Of a DNA stretch of 64,000 nt, positions 38,151-47,390 are shown one piece after another. Under the pieces are notes generated by a model, which had not been told where the DNA came from, ran no database searches, and was given only the letters and a program-made list of their open reading frames with translations. Every line of letters begins with the position of its first letter. The first letter of the stretch is position 1. Position numbers and translations under genes: made by a program. The DNA is from Leptospira bandrabouensis. Lineage in GTDB: Bacteria > Spirochaetota > Leptospiria > Leptospirales > Leptospiraceae. Where the stretch lies: NCBI RefSeq assembly GCF_004770905.1, contig NZ_RQHT01000001.1, positions 1 to 64,000 on the forward strand, written 5' to 3'.

Positions 38151-40418
38151 TTAGCTTAAATTTTCCAATATTTCCAAAACTTCTTTTCCGTCTTTTTTTA
38201 TCACATCCACAAGATACTTACTTCCTTTGTCTTTTTGAAACAAAATCTTTTTAGAAAGCGGTTTTCCAATTTCTGCATTTAAAATTCTTTGAATGGGCCT
38301 TGCCCCCATTGTTTTGTCATAACCGGTTTCTGCCAAATATCGGACTGCTTTTTCTGAAAGTTCCAAATGGATGCCTTTCTCATTGGCTTTGGCCTGCAAA
38401 GTGCGAAACATTCGTTTGACCACAAGCTCCACAACCTGAATGGATAGTGCACCAAATTCTACAACCGCTGTGAGTCGATTTCGAAATTCAGGAGTGAATG
38501 TCCTTTCAATCGCTTTAAGAGAACGATCATCATAACGATCTGAATCAAAACCAAGGAGGGGTTTAGAACTTTCCTGAGCACCTGTATTTGTGGTTAAGAT
38601 TAAAATGACATTGCGAAAATCTGCTTTTTTACCAGTGCTATCAGTGAGTGTGGCATGGTCCATTACCTGTAACAAGATATTATAAATATCTTCATGGGCT
38701 TTTTCAATTTCATCGAATAACAACACACAGTGGGGATTTTTAGCTATGGCATCTGTGAGTTGGCCGCCTTGGTCATAACCCACGTATCCTGGAGGGCTAC
38801 CAATCAGACGAGATACGGAATGTTTTTCCATATATTCACTCATATCAAAACGCAGAAACTCCACGCCCATTTTTTCTGCCAAAGTTTTTGCCACTTCGGT
38901 TTTACCAACTCCTGTGGGACCAACAAATAAAAAACTACCAATTGGTTTTCCCTCGTCACTGAGGCCTGAACGAGAATAATGAATGGCATCTACCACTTGT
39001 TCGATGGCATGATCCTGGCCGAAAACTACAGATTTGATTTCGGAATCCAGATGTTCTAATTTCTTTTTGTCATCGGCCTTTACGGTTTTTTCTGGAATTT
39101 TGGCAATTTTGGCCACAAGAGATTCGATTTCTAAGATCCCTACTTGTTTTTTTGCTTTTTCTTTTTTCTCATCACGTAACTTTACAAAGGCGCCTGACTC
39201 ATCCATTAAATCTATGGCTTTGTCTGGCAAAAAACGATCTCTTAAATGAAGGCTTGATAAATCCACACATGCTTCTATGGCTTTGGGGCTGTAGGTCACA
39301 CCATGAAAAGATTCGTATTTGGGTTTTAATCCTTTTAAGATTTCGATCGCATCTTCTCTGGAAGGTTCTGTGACTTCTATCTTTTGGAATCTTCGAGAGA
39401 GTGCATGGTCTTTTTCAAAGATCGATTTATATTCTTTGTAAGTGGTAGTTCCAATGCATTTGAGTTCTCCGTTGGCAAGGGCAGGTTTCATCAAATTGGA
39501 GGCATCCAAACTTCCACCAGAGACTGCACCGGCTCCCACAATGGTATGAATTTCGTCTACAAAAATGATTCGTTCCGGTTTACCAACTACTTCTTGTAAG
39601 ATGGCCTTTAAACGTTCTTCAAATTCCCCACGAAATTTGGTTCCTGCCATCACAAGTCCCATATCAAGTGAATAAATTTCTAAATTTAGTAAACTTTTGG
39701 GAACAAGACCCTTAATCACACGATCGGCGATTCCTTCCACAATTGATGTTTTCCCAACACCAGCTTCCCCTACAAAAATAGGGTTATTTTTACGACGACG
39801 CGATAAGATATGAATGGTTCTTTCGATTTCGGTATCTCTGCCAATACAAGGATCTAATTTTCCTAACCTGGCTCTTTCAGTAAGATTAACGCAGAATTTT
39901 TCCAGTGCTGATTTTTTAGATCCGGAATCTAAATCTTCCGCATCCGTTTCTTCGGTAAAATTTGGTTCCTCTGCTTCTTTATCTTTTTTAATGCCGTGAG
40001 AGATGTATTTAATTACATCCAGTCGGTTGACTTCTTGTTTGGCGAGGAGATAGAAGGCCTGGCTATCTTCTTCTCGAAAAAGAGCCACAAGTACATTGTT
40101 TCCATCCACCTCTTCTTTGCCGGAATTTTGAACATGGAAGGCAGCGAATTGAATGACAAACTGGACACCCACAGTGTAACGAGGTTGGATTTTTAAATCA
40201 GGAACAGCAATGGTGGATAGATCTTCTTCAAAGTATTCCGTTAGCTCCTTTCTAAGAAGGTCCAAATCGCAACCAACATTAATGAGAACTTCCTTTGTTT
40301 TTTCATTATAGGTAAGACCATATAATAAATGTTCCAAGGTAATAAATTCATGATGATATTTACTGGCTTCGTTACTAGCAAGTTCTAAGGTTTTTTCTAA
40401 ATCAAGGGAAAGGTTCAT
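38151..40418 (-). CDS. clpA: ATP-dependent Clp protease ATP-binding subunit ClpA
   Basis: About 755 residues from ATG 40418, chosen because AGAGGAGGACGA precedes it; a longer frame starts at 40445. It is an AAA+ unfoldase that feeds substrates to ClpP. An N-terminal Clp_N double repeat spans 1-145. Two AAA+ modules have Walker A motifs [11 protein letters not shown] and [12 protein letters not shown], Walker [10 protein letters not shown] and [12 protein letters not shown] ClpP-docking-type loop, PLLGFDSD, is present. Its ATG overlaps the clpS stop (ATGA), showing a ClpS-ClpA translational couple. Confidence 0.97.
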   Translation of the reverse strand: MNLSLDLEKTLELASNEASKYHHEFITLEHLLYGLTYNEKTKEVLINVGCDLDLLRKELTEYFEEDLSTIAVPDLKIQPRYTVGVQFVIQFAAFHVQNSGKEEVDGNNVLVALFREEDSQAFYLLAKQEVNRLDVIKYISHGIKKDKEAEEPNFTEETDAEDLDSGSKKSALEKFCVNLTERARLGKLDPCIGRDTEIERTIHILSRRRKNNPIFVGEAGVGKTSIVEGIADRVIKGLVPKSLLNLEIYSLDMGLVMAGTKFRGEFEERLKAILQEVVGKPERIIFVDEIHTIVGAGAVSGGSLDASNLMKPALANGELKCIGTTTYKEYKSIFEKDHALSRRFQKIEVTEPSREDAIEILKGLKPKYESFHGVTYSPKAIEACVDLSSLHLRDRFLPDKAIDLMDESGAFVKLRDEKKEKAKKQVGILEIESLVAKIAKIPEKTVKADDKKKLEHLDSEIKSVVFGQDHAIEQVVDAIHYSRSGLSDEGKPIGSFLFVGPTGVGKTEVAKTLAEKMGVEFLRFDMSEYMEKHSVSRLIGSPPGYVGYDQGGQLTDAIAKNPHCVLLFDEIEKAHEDIYNILLQVMDHATLTDSTGKKADFRNVILILTTNTGAQESSKPLLGFDSDRYDDRSLKAIERTFTPEFRNRLTAVVEFGALSIQVVELVVKRMFRTLQAKANEKGIHLELSEKAVRYLAETGYDKTMGARPIQRILNAEIGKPLSKKILFQKDKGSKYLVDVIKKDGKEVLEILENLS

Positions 40419-40756
40419 TCGTCCTCCTCTTTTGCCAATTGGCATTGTAATGGATGTCCCGCATCATCTGCTAGTTTATGTACTTCCGCAACCTTTGTTC
40501 TTGCAATGTCCAATGAATACACCCCACAAACCGCAGACCCCGTAGTATGAGCCTTCCACATAATTTGACGAGATTCTTCCATAGATTTCCGAAATACATT
40601 GGCTAGTACAAAAACTACAAATTCTTGGGGAGTGTAATCATCATTGATGAGAATGACTTTATACCGGTCCGGTTTTTTTAGTTTTTTCTTTTGTTTTTCT
40701 CTTTCGAGAAGTTCCACATTCATATCGGTATAAGATTTGCGTTTTGGATCTGACAC
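40415..40756 (-). CDS. clpS: ClpS N-degron adaptor
   Basis: A 113-residue adaptor that delivers N-degron substrates (those with bulky hydrophobic N-termini) to ClpA. The core motif DRYKVILINDDYTPQEFVVFVL has the hydrophobic pocket residues, and AHTTGSAVCGVYSLDIA follows. Starts at GTG with GGGAGGG upstream; the start codon directly follows the stop codon of the FemAB-like gene, and the stop overlaps clpA by four bases. Confidence 0.95.
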   Translation of the reverse strand: MSDPKRKSYTDMNVELLEREKQKKKLKKPDRYKVILINDDYTPQEFVVFVLANVFRKSMEESRQIMWKAHTTGSAVCGVYSLDIARTKVAEVHKLADDAGHPLQCQLAKEEDE

Positions 40757-41923
40757 TTAAGTTCCCTCCCGAAGCGATTTGATAGGTGATTGTGAATTGT
40801 ATGCGGAAATATTTTCACGTTCCATCACAATCTCTCGTTCCAAATAAGACTCAATAGCCGCCCTGCCTTGTTCGTTGTAAATATGATGCAAACTATACAT
40901 AGGAACCGCTTCATATCCCCTAAGGAATTTATGTTCCCCTTGGGCGCCCGCTTCGACTCGTTCCATTTTATGTGTTATAGCAAAATCAATCAATCGGTAA
41001 TAACAACATTCAAAATGCAAATTGGGAACATGTTCCAAAGCTCCCCAATACCTACCAAATAAAAACCCATCCCTGAATACATTCAAACTCCCACCAACTG
41101 GTTTGCCTGATGGGTCGCTTGCCAAAACAAGTAACAAACGATGCCGAAAATTTTTATGCATTTCTATAAAAAACTTTCGATTCAAATAGGCCTGCCCCCA
41201 TTTTTTGGAATGGGTATCTTGGTAAAACTCATAAAAAATATGAGCATGCTCTTCTGTAATTTGGTCACCAGTTAGAGTTTGGATGGTAAGACCTGATTCA
41301 GAAATTTTCCTACGCTCCTGGCGGATGGTTTTTCTTCGGTCTTTGACAAGAGTGGATAAAAACTCTTCAAAATTCGCAAAACCTTTGTTAAACCAGTGGT
41401 ATTGATGAGAAATTCTCGGCGCAAAAGAATTTTGAATTCCCAGTTTTTGTTCGTCTTCTTTACAAAATAAAATATGAACGGAAGAAGTATCATTTTCCTT
41501 TCCATATTCCAAAAGGGATTGTAAAAGAAGGGAACTTATATTTGTTTTCTCTTCTTCGTTTAAATCCAAAGAAAGTAAAATCCGAGACCCGGTCACAGGT
41601 GTAAAAGGAACTGCCACCGTTAGTTTCGGGTAATAAGGAATTCCTGCCCTGTGAAAGGCATTGGCCCATTGGAAATCAAAAATATATTCCCCATAGGAAT
41701 CCCGACGAAGGTAAGCTGGAAGGACTCCCAATAGAATCCCGTCTCGCCTAGCAGAGAAAATCACTGGCATCCAATCTGAATTGCCAATACATCCAGTAGA
41801 TTCTAAACCCGATAGAAATTCGTATTCCTGGAAGACGGAATCAGGCGGAACCAAAAGATTCCATTCTTCCTTGGTAAAGTCCCAAAAACTCTGGGATATT
41901 TTGATCGTTAACGTTTCACTCAA
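40757..41923 (-). CDS. FemAB-like (PF04339/DUF482) GNAT-fold acyltransferase
   Basis: A 388-residue cytoplasmic protein starting at TTG. It matches the COG3146/FemAB-like family in length and layout: WNLLVPPDSVFQEYEFLSGLE at the N-terminus, FDFQWANAFHRAGIPYYPKL, VPFTPVTGSRILL, then the DRRKTIRQERRKI basic stretch, KKWGQAYLNRKFF, GGSLNVFRDGFLFGRYWGA and EAGAQGEHKFLRGYEAVP. FemAB and leucyl/phenylalanyl transferases share a tandem GNAT fold and use aminoacyl-tRNA. It ends exactly where clpS begins, so a role in tagging N-degrons is possible; this is inference. Confidence 0.8.
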   Translation of the reverse strand: MSETLTIKISQSFWDFTKEEWNLLVPPDSVFQEYEFLSGLESTGCIGNSDWMPVIFSARRDGILLGVLPAYLRRDSYGEYIFDFQWANAFHRAGIPYYPKLTVAVPFTPVTGSRILLSLDLNEEEKTNISSLLLQSLLEYGKENDTSSVHILFCKEDEQKLGIQNSFAPRISHQYHWFNKGFANFEEFLSTLVKDRRKTIRQERRKISESGLTIQTLTGDQITEEHAHIFYEFYQDTHSKKWGQAYLNRKFFIEMHKNFRHRLLLVLASDPSGKPVGGSLNVFRDGFLFGRYWGALEHVPNLHFECCYYRLIDFAITHKMERVEAGAQGEHKFLRGYEAVPMYSLHHIYNEQGRAAIESYLEREIVMERENISAYNSQSPIKSLREGT

Positions 41924-41938
41924 TGTAAACTTTAGACT

Positions 41939-44900
41939 CTAACTCACAACATCTTGTTTGTTTTGTTTTTTCCGAATGTGGTCGAGTAACCTTTGCAAAC
42001 TTGGATTTTCCGGATCTAATTCCAATGCAGAACTCAGGATATTTTCGGCCCGGCTTAGATTTTTGTCGGCCAGATAGGTCTGTCCTAAATTGATTAGGTT
42101 TTTCACATGATTTGGATCCCGAAGGCGCACCCTTTCCCCAAAATCAATGGCGGTTTTGATATCGGCCACCTTCCTTGCACAAAAAGCAGTGATGTACATA
42201 ATTTCTGTATCCATTGGCCTAAGTAAACTATAGTCTTTGGCCATTTTTTTGGCGTTTCCATAGTCTTTCAGTTTCAAATACAGTTGGATGAATTTCTTTT
42301 TAATTTCAGGAATATTCTCTTCTAATGAATTTGCTTTTTCTAAATAGGAAACAGCTTCTTGTAAATCGGATGATTCACTTGCTTCCTTTGCTTTTAAAAG
42401 GAGAGTTTGGATTTCTTTTAACCTTTCTTTTTCAATTTTGTATCTTTCCTTTTCTTCGATATAAGATACACGTAACAATGATAAGTCGTCAGTGAGTGTC
42501 CCGTAACTTGCTAGTTCTTCATAGATTTTATCAAGTTCCCCTTTCCCCGATTCCACTACCTTAAGGAATAACCTTTCGTCTTCGTTGATGACTCGTTTCC
42601 CTTCGGCGGTGTGCGAGATGAGTAAATCATCGCGACCATCAGAGCCGGCAATCAAAACGTCTCCTGGTTCCAATTGGAAGGTTTTTATATATAAATTTCC
42701 CTGTACTCCCGAAGTTCCGAGTTTCCGAAACATAAGTTCGTTTTCGATAAAACTTGCAATCCCATCCCGATACAAAACCATCCAAGGATGTTCCGCATTG
42801 ATAAAATAAAGTAACCCAGTTTCATTATCAATAAGACCAAGTACAAGAGAAACTAACATGGATCCGTCAAAACCTTCAAAAATTTTATGAAGTTCTAAAA
42901 AGGTATTTTTGATCCAACGTTCTGGATAGGTATTTCTTGCTTCACTTAAAAGTTGCGTTCTTGTGATGATTGATTCAAAAACTGACCCAAGAACAAGTGC
43001 TCCCCCCGCACCCTGCATGGACTTCCCCATGGCATCGGCATTTAAAAACACAGTATACGACCGGTTGTTTAATAAAATTTGGTTTGCTATATTTAAATCC
43101 CCACCGATTTCTTTTTCATATTGGCGAAATGTAAATTTTTTCTTCTGCTCCAATAGAAAGTCCACTTGCACATTATCATGGTTTGCATGGTTTGCATGAA
43201 ACGGCTGCAGAAGAAGAGAAGTTAAGAAGTAATCACCATCTTGTTGGTGTTTGAGAGATTGGACTTCTTTTAATGTATTTTCCAATTCCTTGGTTCTTTC
43301 TTGTACCTTAACCTCTAATTGTTCTGCATACTGTTGTAGTTTTTTTCTGGCAGCTTGAATCGAACGAACCATCCGATTGAAAGACCTTGCCATAAATCCA
43401 ATATCATCTTCTACGTGAACCGTCAGTCGGTATTCCAAGTTTCCAGAATTTACCTCAGTTAAACCTTCGATGATTTGTTCAATCGGTCGAATCAAGGCAA
43501 TAAGAAAAAACAACCGATAGCCAAAAATCACAAGGACCGCCAATGAAAGGACACCAATGATCCAAGGAAGAGTTACCTCATGTTGAAAATCCCTATAGTC
43601 CGAATAAGGATATCCCACTTCATGGATCAGGCCATTTTTTTTATCTACTACCAAATAACTTATGTAAAACGAATAATCAGGATTATTTTCAGCAAATTTG
43701 ACTTGGCCCCTATAATTTCTATCTCCATGATTCGGCATTGGCGAAAACATTTGGTCGAGGATTTCGACTTTTTGGTTCTCTGTTAGGTTTGTCTCTAATA
43801 CCGCGCGTGCTGCTCCATAAAAACCGGATAGTGGTCCTTCTTTTTTGGATACAAGAGAAAGTGCATTTTCAGAAAATTTGTTTGTTGGAATTTCTCTTAG
43901 TTTGTTTCTTGTATAAAGAATTTTCCGTTTTTCTGACTCTAATTCCTGAATTAATGCCTCGGGACTAATGACTGTGTCTAAACTGAGGAGACGTTCTATT
44001 TCCGCAGAGTAACCTTTGCTAGTCTCTGGAAGTTGCGAAAGTAAATTTTTTGTAGATTCTTTCCAATCATTTCTTCCTTTAAAAGAAAGAATGGTTTCCA
44101 AAGCCCAATAATTCCAATATTCCGATTGGTATGTATCTGGATCTACGGAAGTAGATTCGATTCCTTTTTTACGGACAAATTCTTTTTGATTGGTATCATA
44201 GGTATAATGAAAACTTGGAACCTGATCGGTTTCTAACCCAGCAATGTAGTTTTTTGCTCTGGCTGTATGCACCATATCATAATTGGATTCGGATTGTTGG
44301 ATCACAGAATAGGCAACCAATTGCAAAACTAACAAAAATGAGGCGAGAGAAATTCCTATAATTCGCGAGATAATTGTTGTTTTATCTTTTGTATTATTGA
44401 TATAAACAACATTTGCTACAAAAAGTCCTACCACTAGCACAAGGTCTGTAATCGTCTGATAGATCCCTCTACCAATCGCACCGTCTCTGGACTGCGCATT
44501 CATGATTCCTGGGATGATGGTGACAAGAATAAAAGCGATGAGGATACTTGCCGAAGCGAACCTGGATTCTTTAGGCATTTTAAAAATCTGAATCATCGCC
44601 ATCAAAGAAAAAATAACAAAAAATACCAATACAATGACCGCATAAACTTTATAAAATATGGGAACAGGGAAATCCCAATAGTGACCACTAAAGAAAAACA
44701 ACCTACCAGCCGTTAAACTAATAAATACAAAGTACCCAGTAACAGTGACTACTACTGAATTCATAATAAGGAATAAATATTTTTTAAGTCGGGGAAAATA
44801 TACTTCTGGATAACTTAAGAAAAAACTAGTTAAATAAGTAGCTCCCGCCATTGCTCCAATAATCACAAGCCAACGCAAATAAGCTGATGATGGTCCCATA

Positions 44901-45088
44901 AAGGAAAAATTAATCAGATAAGCAAAATGAAACAGACCAAGCCAGAGAGTTCCCATTCCCAACTGGTAGGTGGCTTCTGATTTTTCTTTCACCGTTAAAA
45001 AAAATTGTGCATTGTAAAAAGTAAAAATTACACCGACAAGAGAGCCGAATGTATAAAAATCAAACGCTATATTTCCCCAAGAGTTCAT
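41939..45088 (-). CDS. SpoIIE-type PP2C phosphatase with 7TM/HAMP sensor and TPR
   Basis: A 1049-residue membrane signalling phosphatase. About 7 membrane helices occupy 10-235, another lies near 245, a presumed periplasmic domain covers about 265-505, and a last helix lies near 510-530. A HAMP region (IEQIIEGLTEVNSGNLEYRL) and a coiled coil follow. The phosphatase domain at about 610-875 keeps EIGGD (658), NADAMGKS (684), GSDGRDD (817) and LTDDLSLL (867). C-terminal TPR repeats from about 880 likely recruit partners. It is a paralogue of the gene at 1-1746. Genes upstream and downstream on the same strand are dedA-like (32 bases) and the FemAB-like transferase (15 bases). Confidence 0.9.
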   Translation of the reverse strand: MNSWGNIAFDFYTFGSLVGVIFTFYNAQFFLTVKEKSEATYQLGMGTLWLGLFHFAYLINFSFMGPSSAYLRWLVIIGAMAGATYLTSFFLSYPEVYFPRLKKYLFLIMNSVVVTVTGYFVFISLTAGRLFFFSGHYWDFPVPIFYKVYAVIVLVFFVIFSLMAMIQIFKMPKESRFASASILIAFILVTIIPGIMNAQSRDGAIGRGIYQTITDLVLVVGLFVANVVYINNTKDKTTIISRIIGISLASFLLVLQLVAYSVIQQSESNYDMVHTARAKNYIAGLETDQVPSFHYTYDTNQKEFVRKKGIESTSVDPDTYQSEYWNYWALETILSFKGRNDWKESTKNLLSQLPETSKGYSAEIERLLSLDTVISPEALIQELESEKRKILYTRNKLREIPTNKFSENALSLVSKKEGPLSGFYGAARAVLETNLTENQKVEILDQMFSPMPNHGDRNYRGQVKFAENNPDYSFYISYLVVDKKNGLIHEVGYPYSDYRDFQHEVTLPWIIGVLSLAVLVIFGYRLFFLIALIRPIEQIIEGLTEVNSGNLEYRLTVHVEDDIGFMARSFNRMVRSIQAARKKLQQYAEQLEVKVQERTKELENTLKEVQSLKHQQDGDYFLTSLLLQPFHANHANHDNVQVDFLLEQKKKFTFRQYEKEIGGDLNIANQILLNNRSYTVFLNADAMGKSMQGAGGALVLGSVFESIITRTQLLSEARNTYPERWIKNTFLELHKIFEGFDGSMLVSLVLGLIDNETGLLYFINAEHPWMVLYRDGIASFIENELMFRKLGTSGVQGNLYIKTFQLEPGDVLIAGSDGRDDLLISHTAEGKRVINEDERLFLKVVESGKGELDKIYEELASYGTLTDDLSLLRVSYIEEKERYKIEKERLKEIQTLLLKAKEASESSDLQEAVSYLEKANSLEENIPEIKKKFIQLYLKLKDYGNAKKMAKDYSLLRPMDTEIMYITAFCARKVADIKTAIDFGERVRLRDPNHVKNLINLGQTYLADKNLSRAENILSSALELDPENPSLQRLLDHIRKKQNKQDVVS

Positions 45089-45120
45089 GGGTGAAAACCC
45101 TAACAGATAAAGAAATCATG

Positions 45121-45756
45121 TCAACTTTGTATTTCTTTTCTTCTTAATTTGTATAAAAAGTACAAAATAAAACACAAAATAACAAATCCAATGACTCGAT
45201 TGTAGTATGATAACATAACAATGATTTGGTTCCAGTTGGATCCTAATAGAGATCCACCTAAAAGAAGAAGCCCACACCAAAGGGAAATGGCAAACGAATA
45301 CAATAATACAAATTTAATGATGTTCATTTTACTCATTCCAGCGACAATCGAGACAAAAAAACGAATTCCTGCAGAGAATCGGGACAGTAAAACAACAACG
45401 ATCTCATGTTTTCGAAACCAAATCAGTGTCTTCCGTAAGTTCTCTTCCTGGTAAAGCGCAGATAAAAATGGGAACTTGGAACGTTTTAGAAATTGAAGGA
45501 TTCTTTCTCCAAAGAAGTACATCACAAGGGCCCCAAGAAGGTTTCCAAAATAGGTAGCCAAAACCACTGAAAAAAAGGATAAGGGTGAGTCCTGACTCGA
45601 AGAGAGAAACCCAGAAAAAACGGTAACCGTATCCCCAGGCCACGGGGGAAAAACATTTTCCAAAAAGTTGGAAAAACAGAAAAATACCCAAAGAACAAGG
45701 GGCGGTAACTCCAAAATTCGACCGAGAAACGAATCAAACTGCAGAAAATCCAACAC
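45121..45756 (-). CDS. DedA/SNARE-associated family membrane protein
   Basis: A 211-residue protein starting at GTG. Hydrophobic segments and the family stretches VFPPWPGDTVTVFSGFL, FGNLLGALVMYFFGERI and ETVRKTLIWFRKHEIVVVLLSRFSAGIRFFV-like (here KTLIWFRKHEIVVVLLSRFS) match the DedA/DUF family. These proteins are involved in lipid scrambling and envelope homeostasis in several bacteria. The start is uncertain (GTG 45756 or TTG 45753); no strong ribosome binding site is visible. Confidence 0.88.
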   Translation of the reverse strand: MLDFLQFDSFLGRILELPPLVLWVFFCFSNFLENVFPPWPGDTVTVFSGFLSSSQDSPLSFFSVVLATYFGNLLGALVMYFFGERILQFLKRSKFPFLSALYQEENLRKTLIWFRKHEIVVVLLSRFSAGIRFFVSIVAGMSKMNIIKFVLLYSFAISLWCGLLLLGGSLLGSNWNQIIVMLSYYNRVIGFVILCFILYFLYKLRRKEIQS

Positions 45757-45846
45757 AAAGAAAAAGATATGCCATCCTGTCTATTGGCAACAAAGATTTA
45801 AAAAAATGAATGGAAGGAATCAATACTACCACATTTGCTTTCCGTA

Positions 45847-46278
45847 ATGCTTCGATTTTTACCTTTTTTACTATTGATTCTCTCGGCCTGTGCTCCCACG
45901 ACCCAAACAGAAATCTACCGTTTTGATCAAATCATAGTTTCTAGAAATCCAACAAGCGCACCCCCAGCCTTTCCTCAGTCTTTCTTTCCAGAAAAACCGA
46001 AGTTTTTACAATCCAGTGAATTCAAAACGAGCCATATTCATACCAAAGAAGCATATCTTCTTATGGAATCAGAAGAAAGTATAGAAAACATTCGCAAACG
46101 AATCGAAACAAGAGCCGCCCAAGGCGATTGGAAACTAATTGATCAAACAGAAAAAAATGGTGAGGTAACCTATTTATTGGAAGGATTTATTAAAAAATCC
46201 CTTTCCATTATCATTTCAGATAATGGAAGTTCCACAAGTTACATTCGGTTTTACTTTAAAAAACATTCCAGTTACTAA
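45847..46278 (+). CDS. Hypothetical lipoprotein
   Basis: A 143-residue protein from ATG 45847. The signal peptide ends in LILSAC, so Cys15 is a classical lipobox. The mature part is Pro-rich near residues 35-55 and then compact alpha/beta (SEESIENIRKRIETRAAQGDWKLI). I do not recognise the family. It is 2 bases from the AI-2E family gene, so it is probably in the same transcript with perM-xseA-xseB-symporter. Confidence 0.65.
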   Translation: MLRFLPFLLLILSACAPTTQTEIYRFDQIIVSRNPTSAPPAFPQSFFPEKPKFLQSSEFKTSHIHTKEAYLLMESEESIENIRKRIETRAAQGDWKLIDQTEKNGEVTYLLEGFIKKSLSIIISDNGSSTSYIRFYFKKHSSY

Positions 46279-46280
46279 TT

Positions 46281-47390
46281 ATGAATTGGATAAAGAATAA
46301 AAACGAAACCATCGTCTATCTTTTACTCAGTGCTATTTTTATAGGTACTTGTCTTACTTTATTTTTTGTATTTAAACCCTTTCTATGGGCAAGTTTTCTT
46401 GCTCTATTATTTTATCTCACAACAAGGAAAATTCACAAAAAACTAAAGAATGTTTTAGGTGTCAAATTTCATGGTCTCTCACCTTACATTATGGTCATCC
46501 TAATGCTTGCGGGAGTTTTCATTCCTTCCTATCTGATTGTATCTACATTAATTAGAGAATCTTTAAATTTAGTCAGTTATATTAGAAACCAACTCACAGA
46601 AGAATCCATTGTTGCGTTGTTATTAAATAGTCCGATGTTAACTGATTTTTTTACAGAAAATGAATTTTTCTGGATCAAACTTCCATTGATGTACCGGGAA
46701 TATGTGGGTCAACACATGGATATATTGAACTTGGATTCTATTTATAGTTTATTAAAGAATTCATCCGGATTTTTACTTGGATCATTTGAAGTTCCTGGTG
46801 CCATCATCTTCAATGCATTTTTTACCTTTATCTTACTTTTCTTTTTATATAAAGAAGGAAGTCGGATGGAACATGGTCTTTTTGTTTTGTTACCATTCCC
46901 AACAGAAATTGAAGAACGATTAGGGCGAAGGATTGAAGAAGCCATTCGAACTGTAATGATGGGAAATCTTTTTATATCCTTATTACAAGGTGCCTTAGTT
47001 TATGTTTTGTTACTCTTCACTTCGGTTTCGAATAAATTTTTACTTTCTAGCATTGCCACAATTTTTTCTTTAATTCCAGTGGTGGGAACCTCTGTGGTTT
47101 GGTTGCCCATTGGATTATATATTGGTTTAGTTCAGGAAAATTGGACGGGAAGTGTCCTTTTTATGATCGCAGGTGGGGCAAGTTATTTGATTTTAGAAAA
47201 CTTAGTAAAACCTAAAATTTTAGATAAAAAACTAAAAACACATCCATTTTTGATCTTTTTATCCCTGATCGGCGGTTTACAAGAGTTTGGTGTAGCTGGG
47301 ATCATTATCGGTCCCATGGCTTTAACGCTTGTCATTATCCTTTGGGATTTTTGGAAAATCTTTAGAGAAACACGGTTTCAAAATCTATAA
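46281..47390 (+). CDS. AI-2E family (PerM/UPF0118) membrane permease
   Basis: A 369-residue inner-membrane protein with about eight helices. Family landmarks are MMGNLFISLLQGALVYVLLLF, IATIFSLIPVVGTSVVWLP, and the C-terminal segment SLIGGLQEFGVAGIIIGPMALTLVII. Although named for AI-2 exporters, many members carry Na+/H+ exchange or have unknown substrates. xseA starts directly at its stop codon (no gap). Confidence 0.92.
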   Translation: MNWIKNKNETIVYLLLSAIFIGTCLTLFFVFKPFLWASFLALLFYLTTRKIHKKLKNVLGVKFHGLSPYIMVILMLAGVFIPSYLIVSTLIRESLNLVSYIRNQLTEESIVALLLNSPMLTDFFTENEFFWIKLPLMYREYVGQHMDILNLDSIYSLLKNSSGFLLGSFEVPGAIIFNAFFTFILLFFLYKEGSRMEHGLFVLLPFPTEIEERLGRRIEEAIRTVMMGNLFISLLQGALVYVLLLFTSVSNKFLLSSIATIFSLIPVVGTSVVWLPIGLYIGLVQENWTGSVLFMIAGGASYLILENLVKPKILDKKLKTHPFLIFLSLIGGLQEFGVAGIIIGPMALTLVIILWDFWKIFRETRFQNL

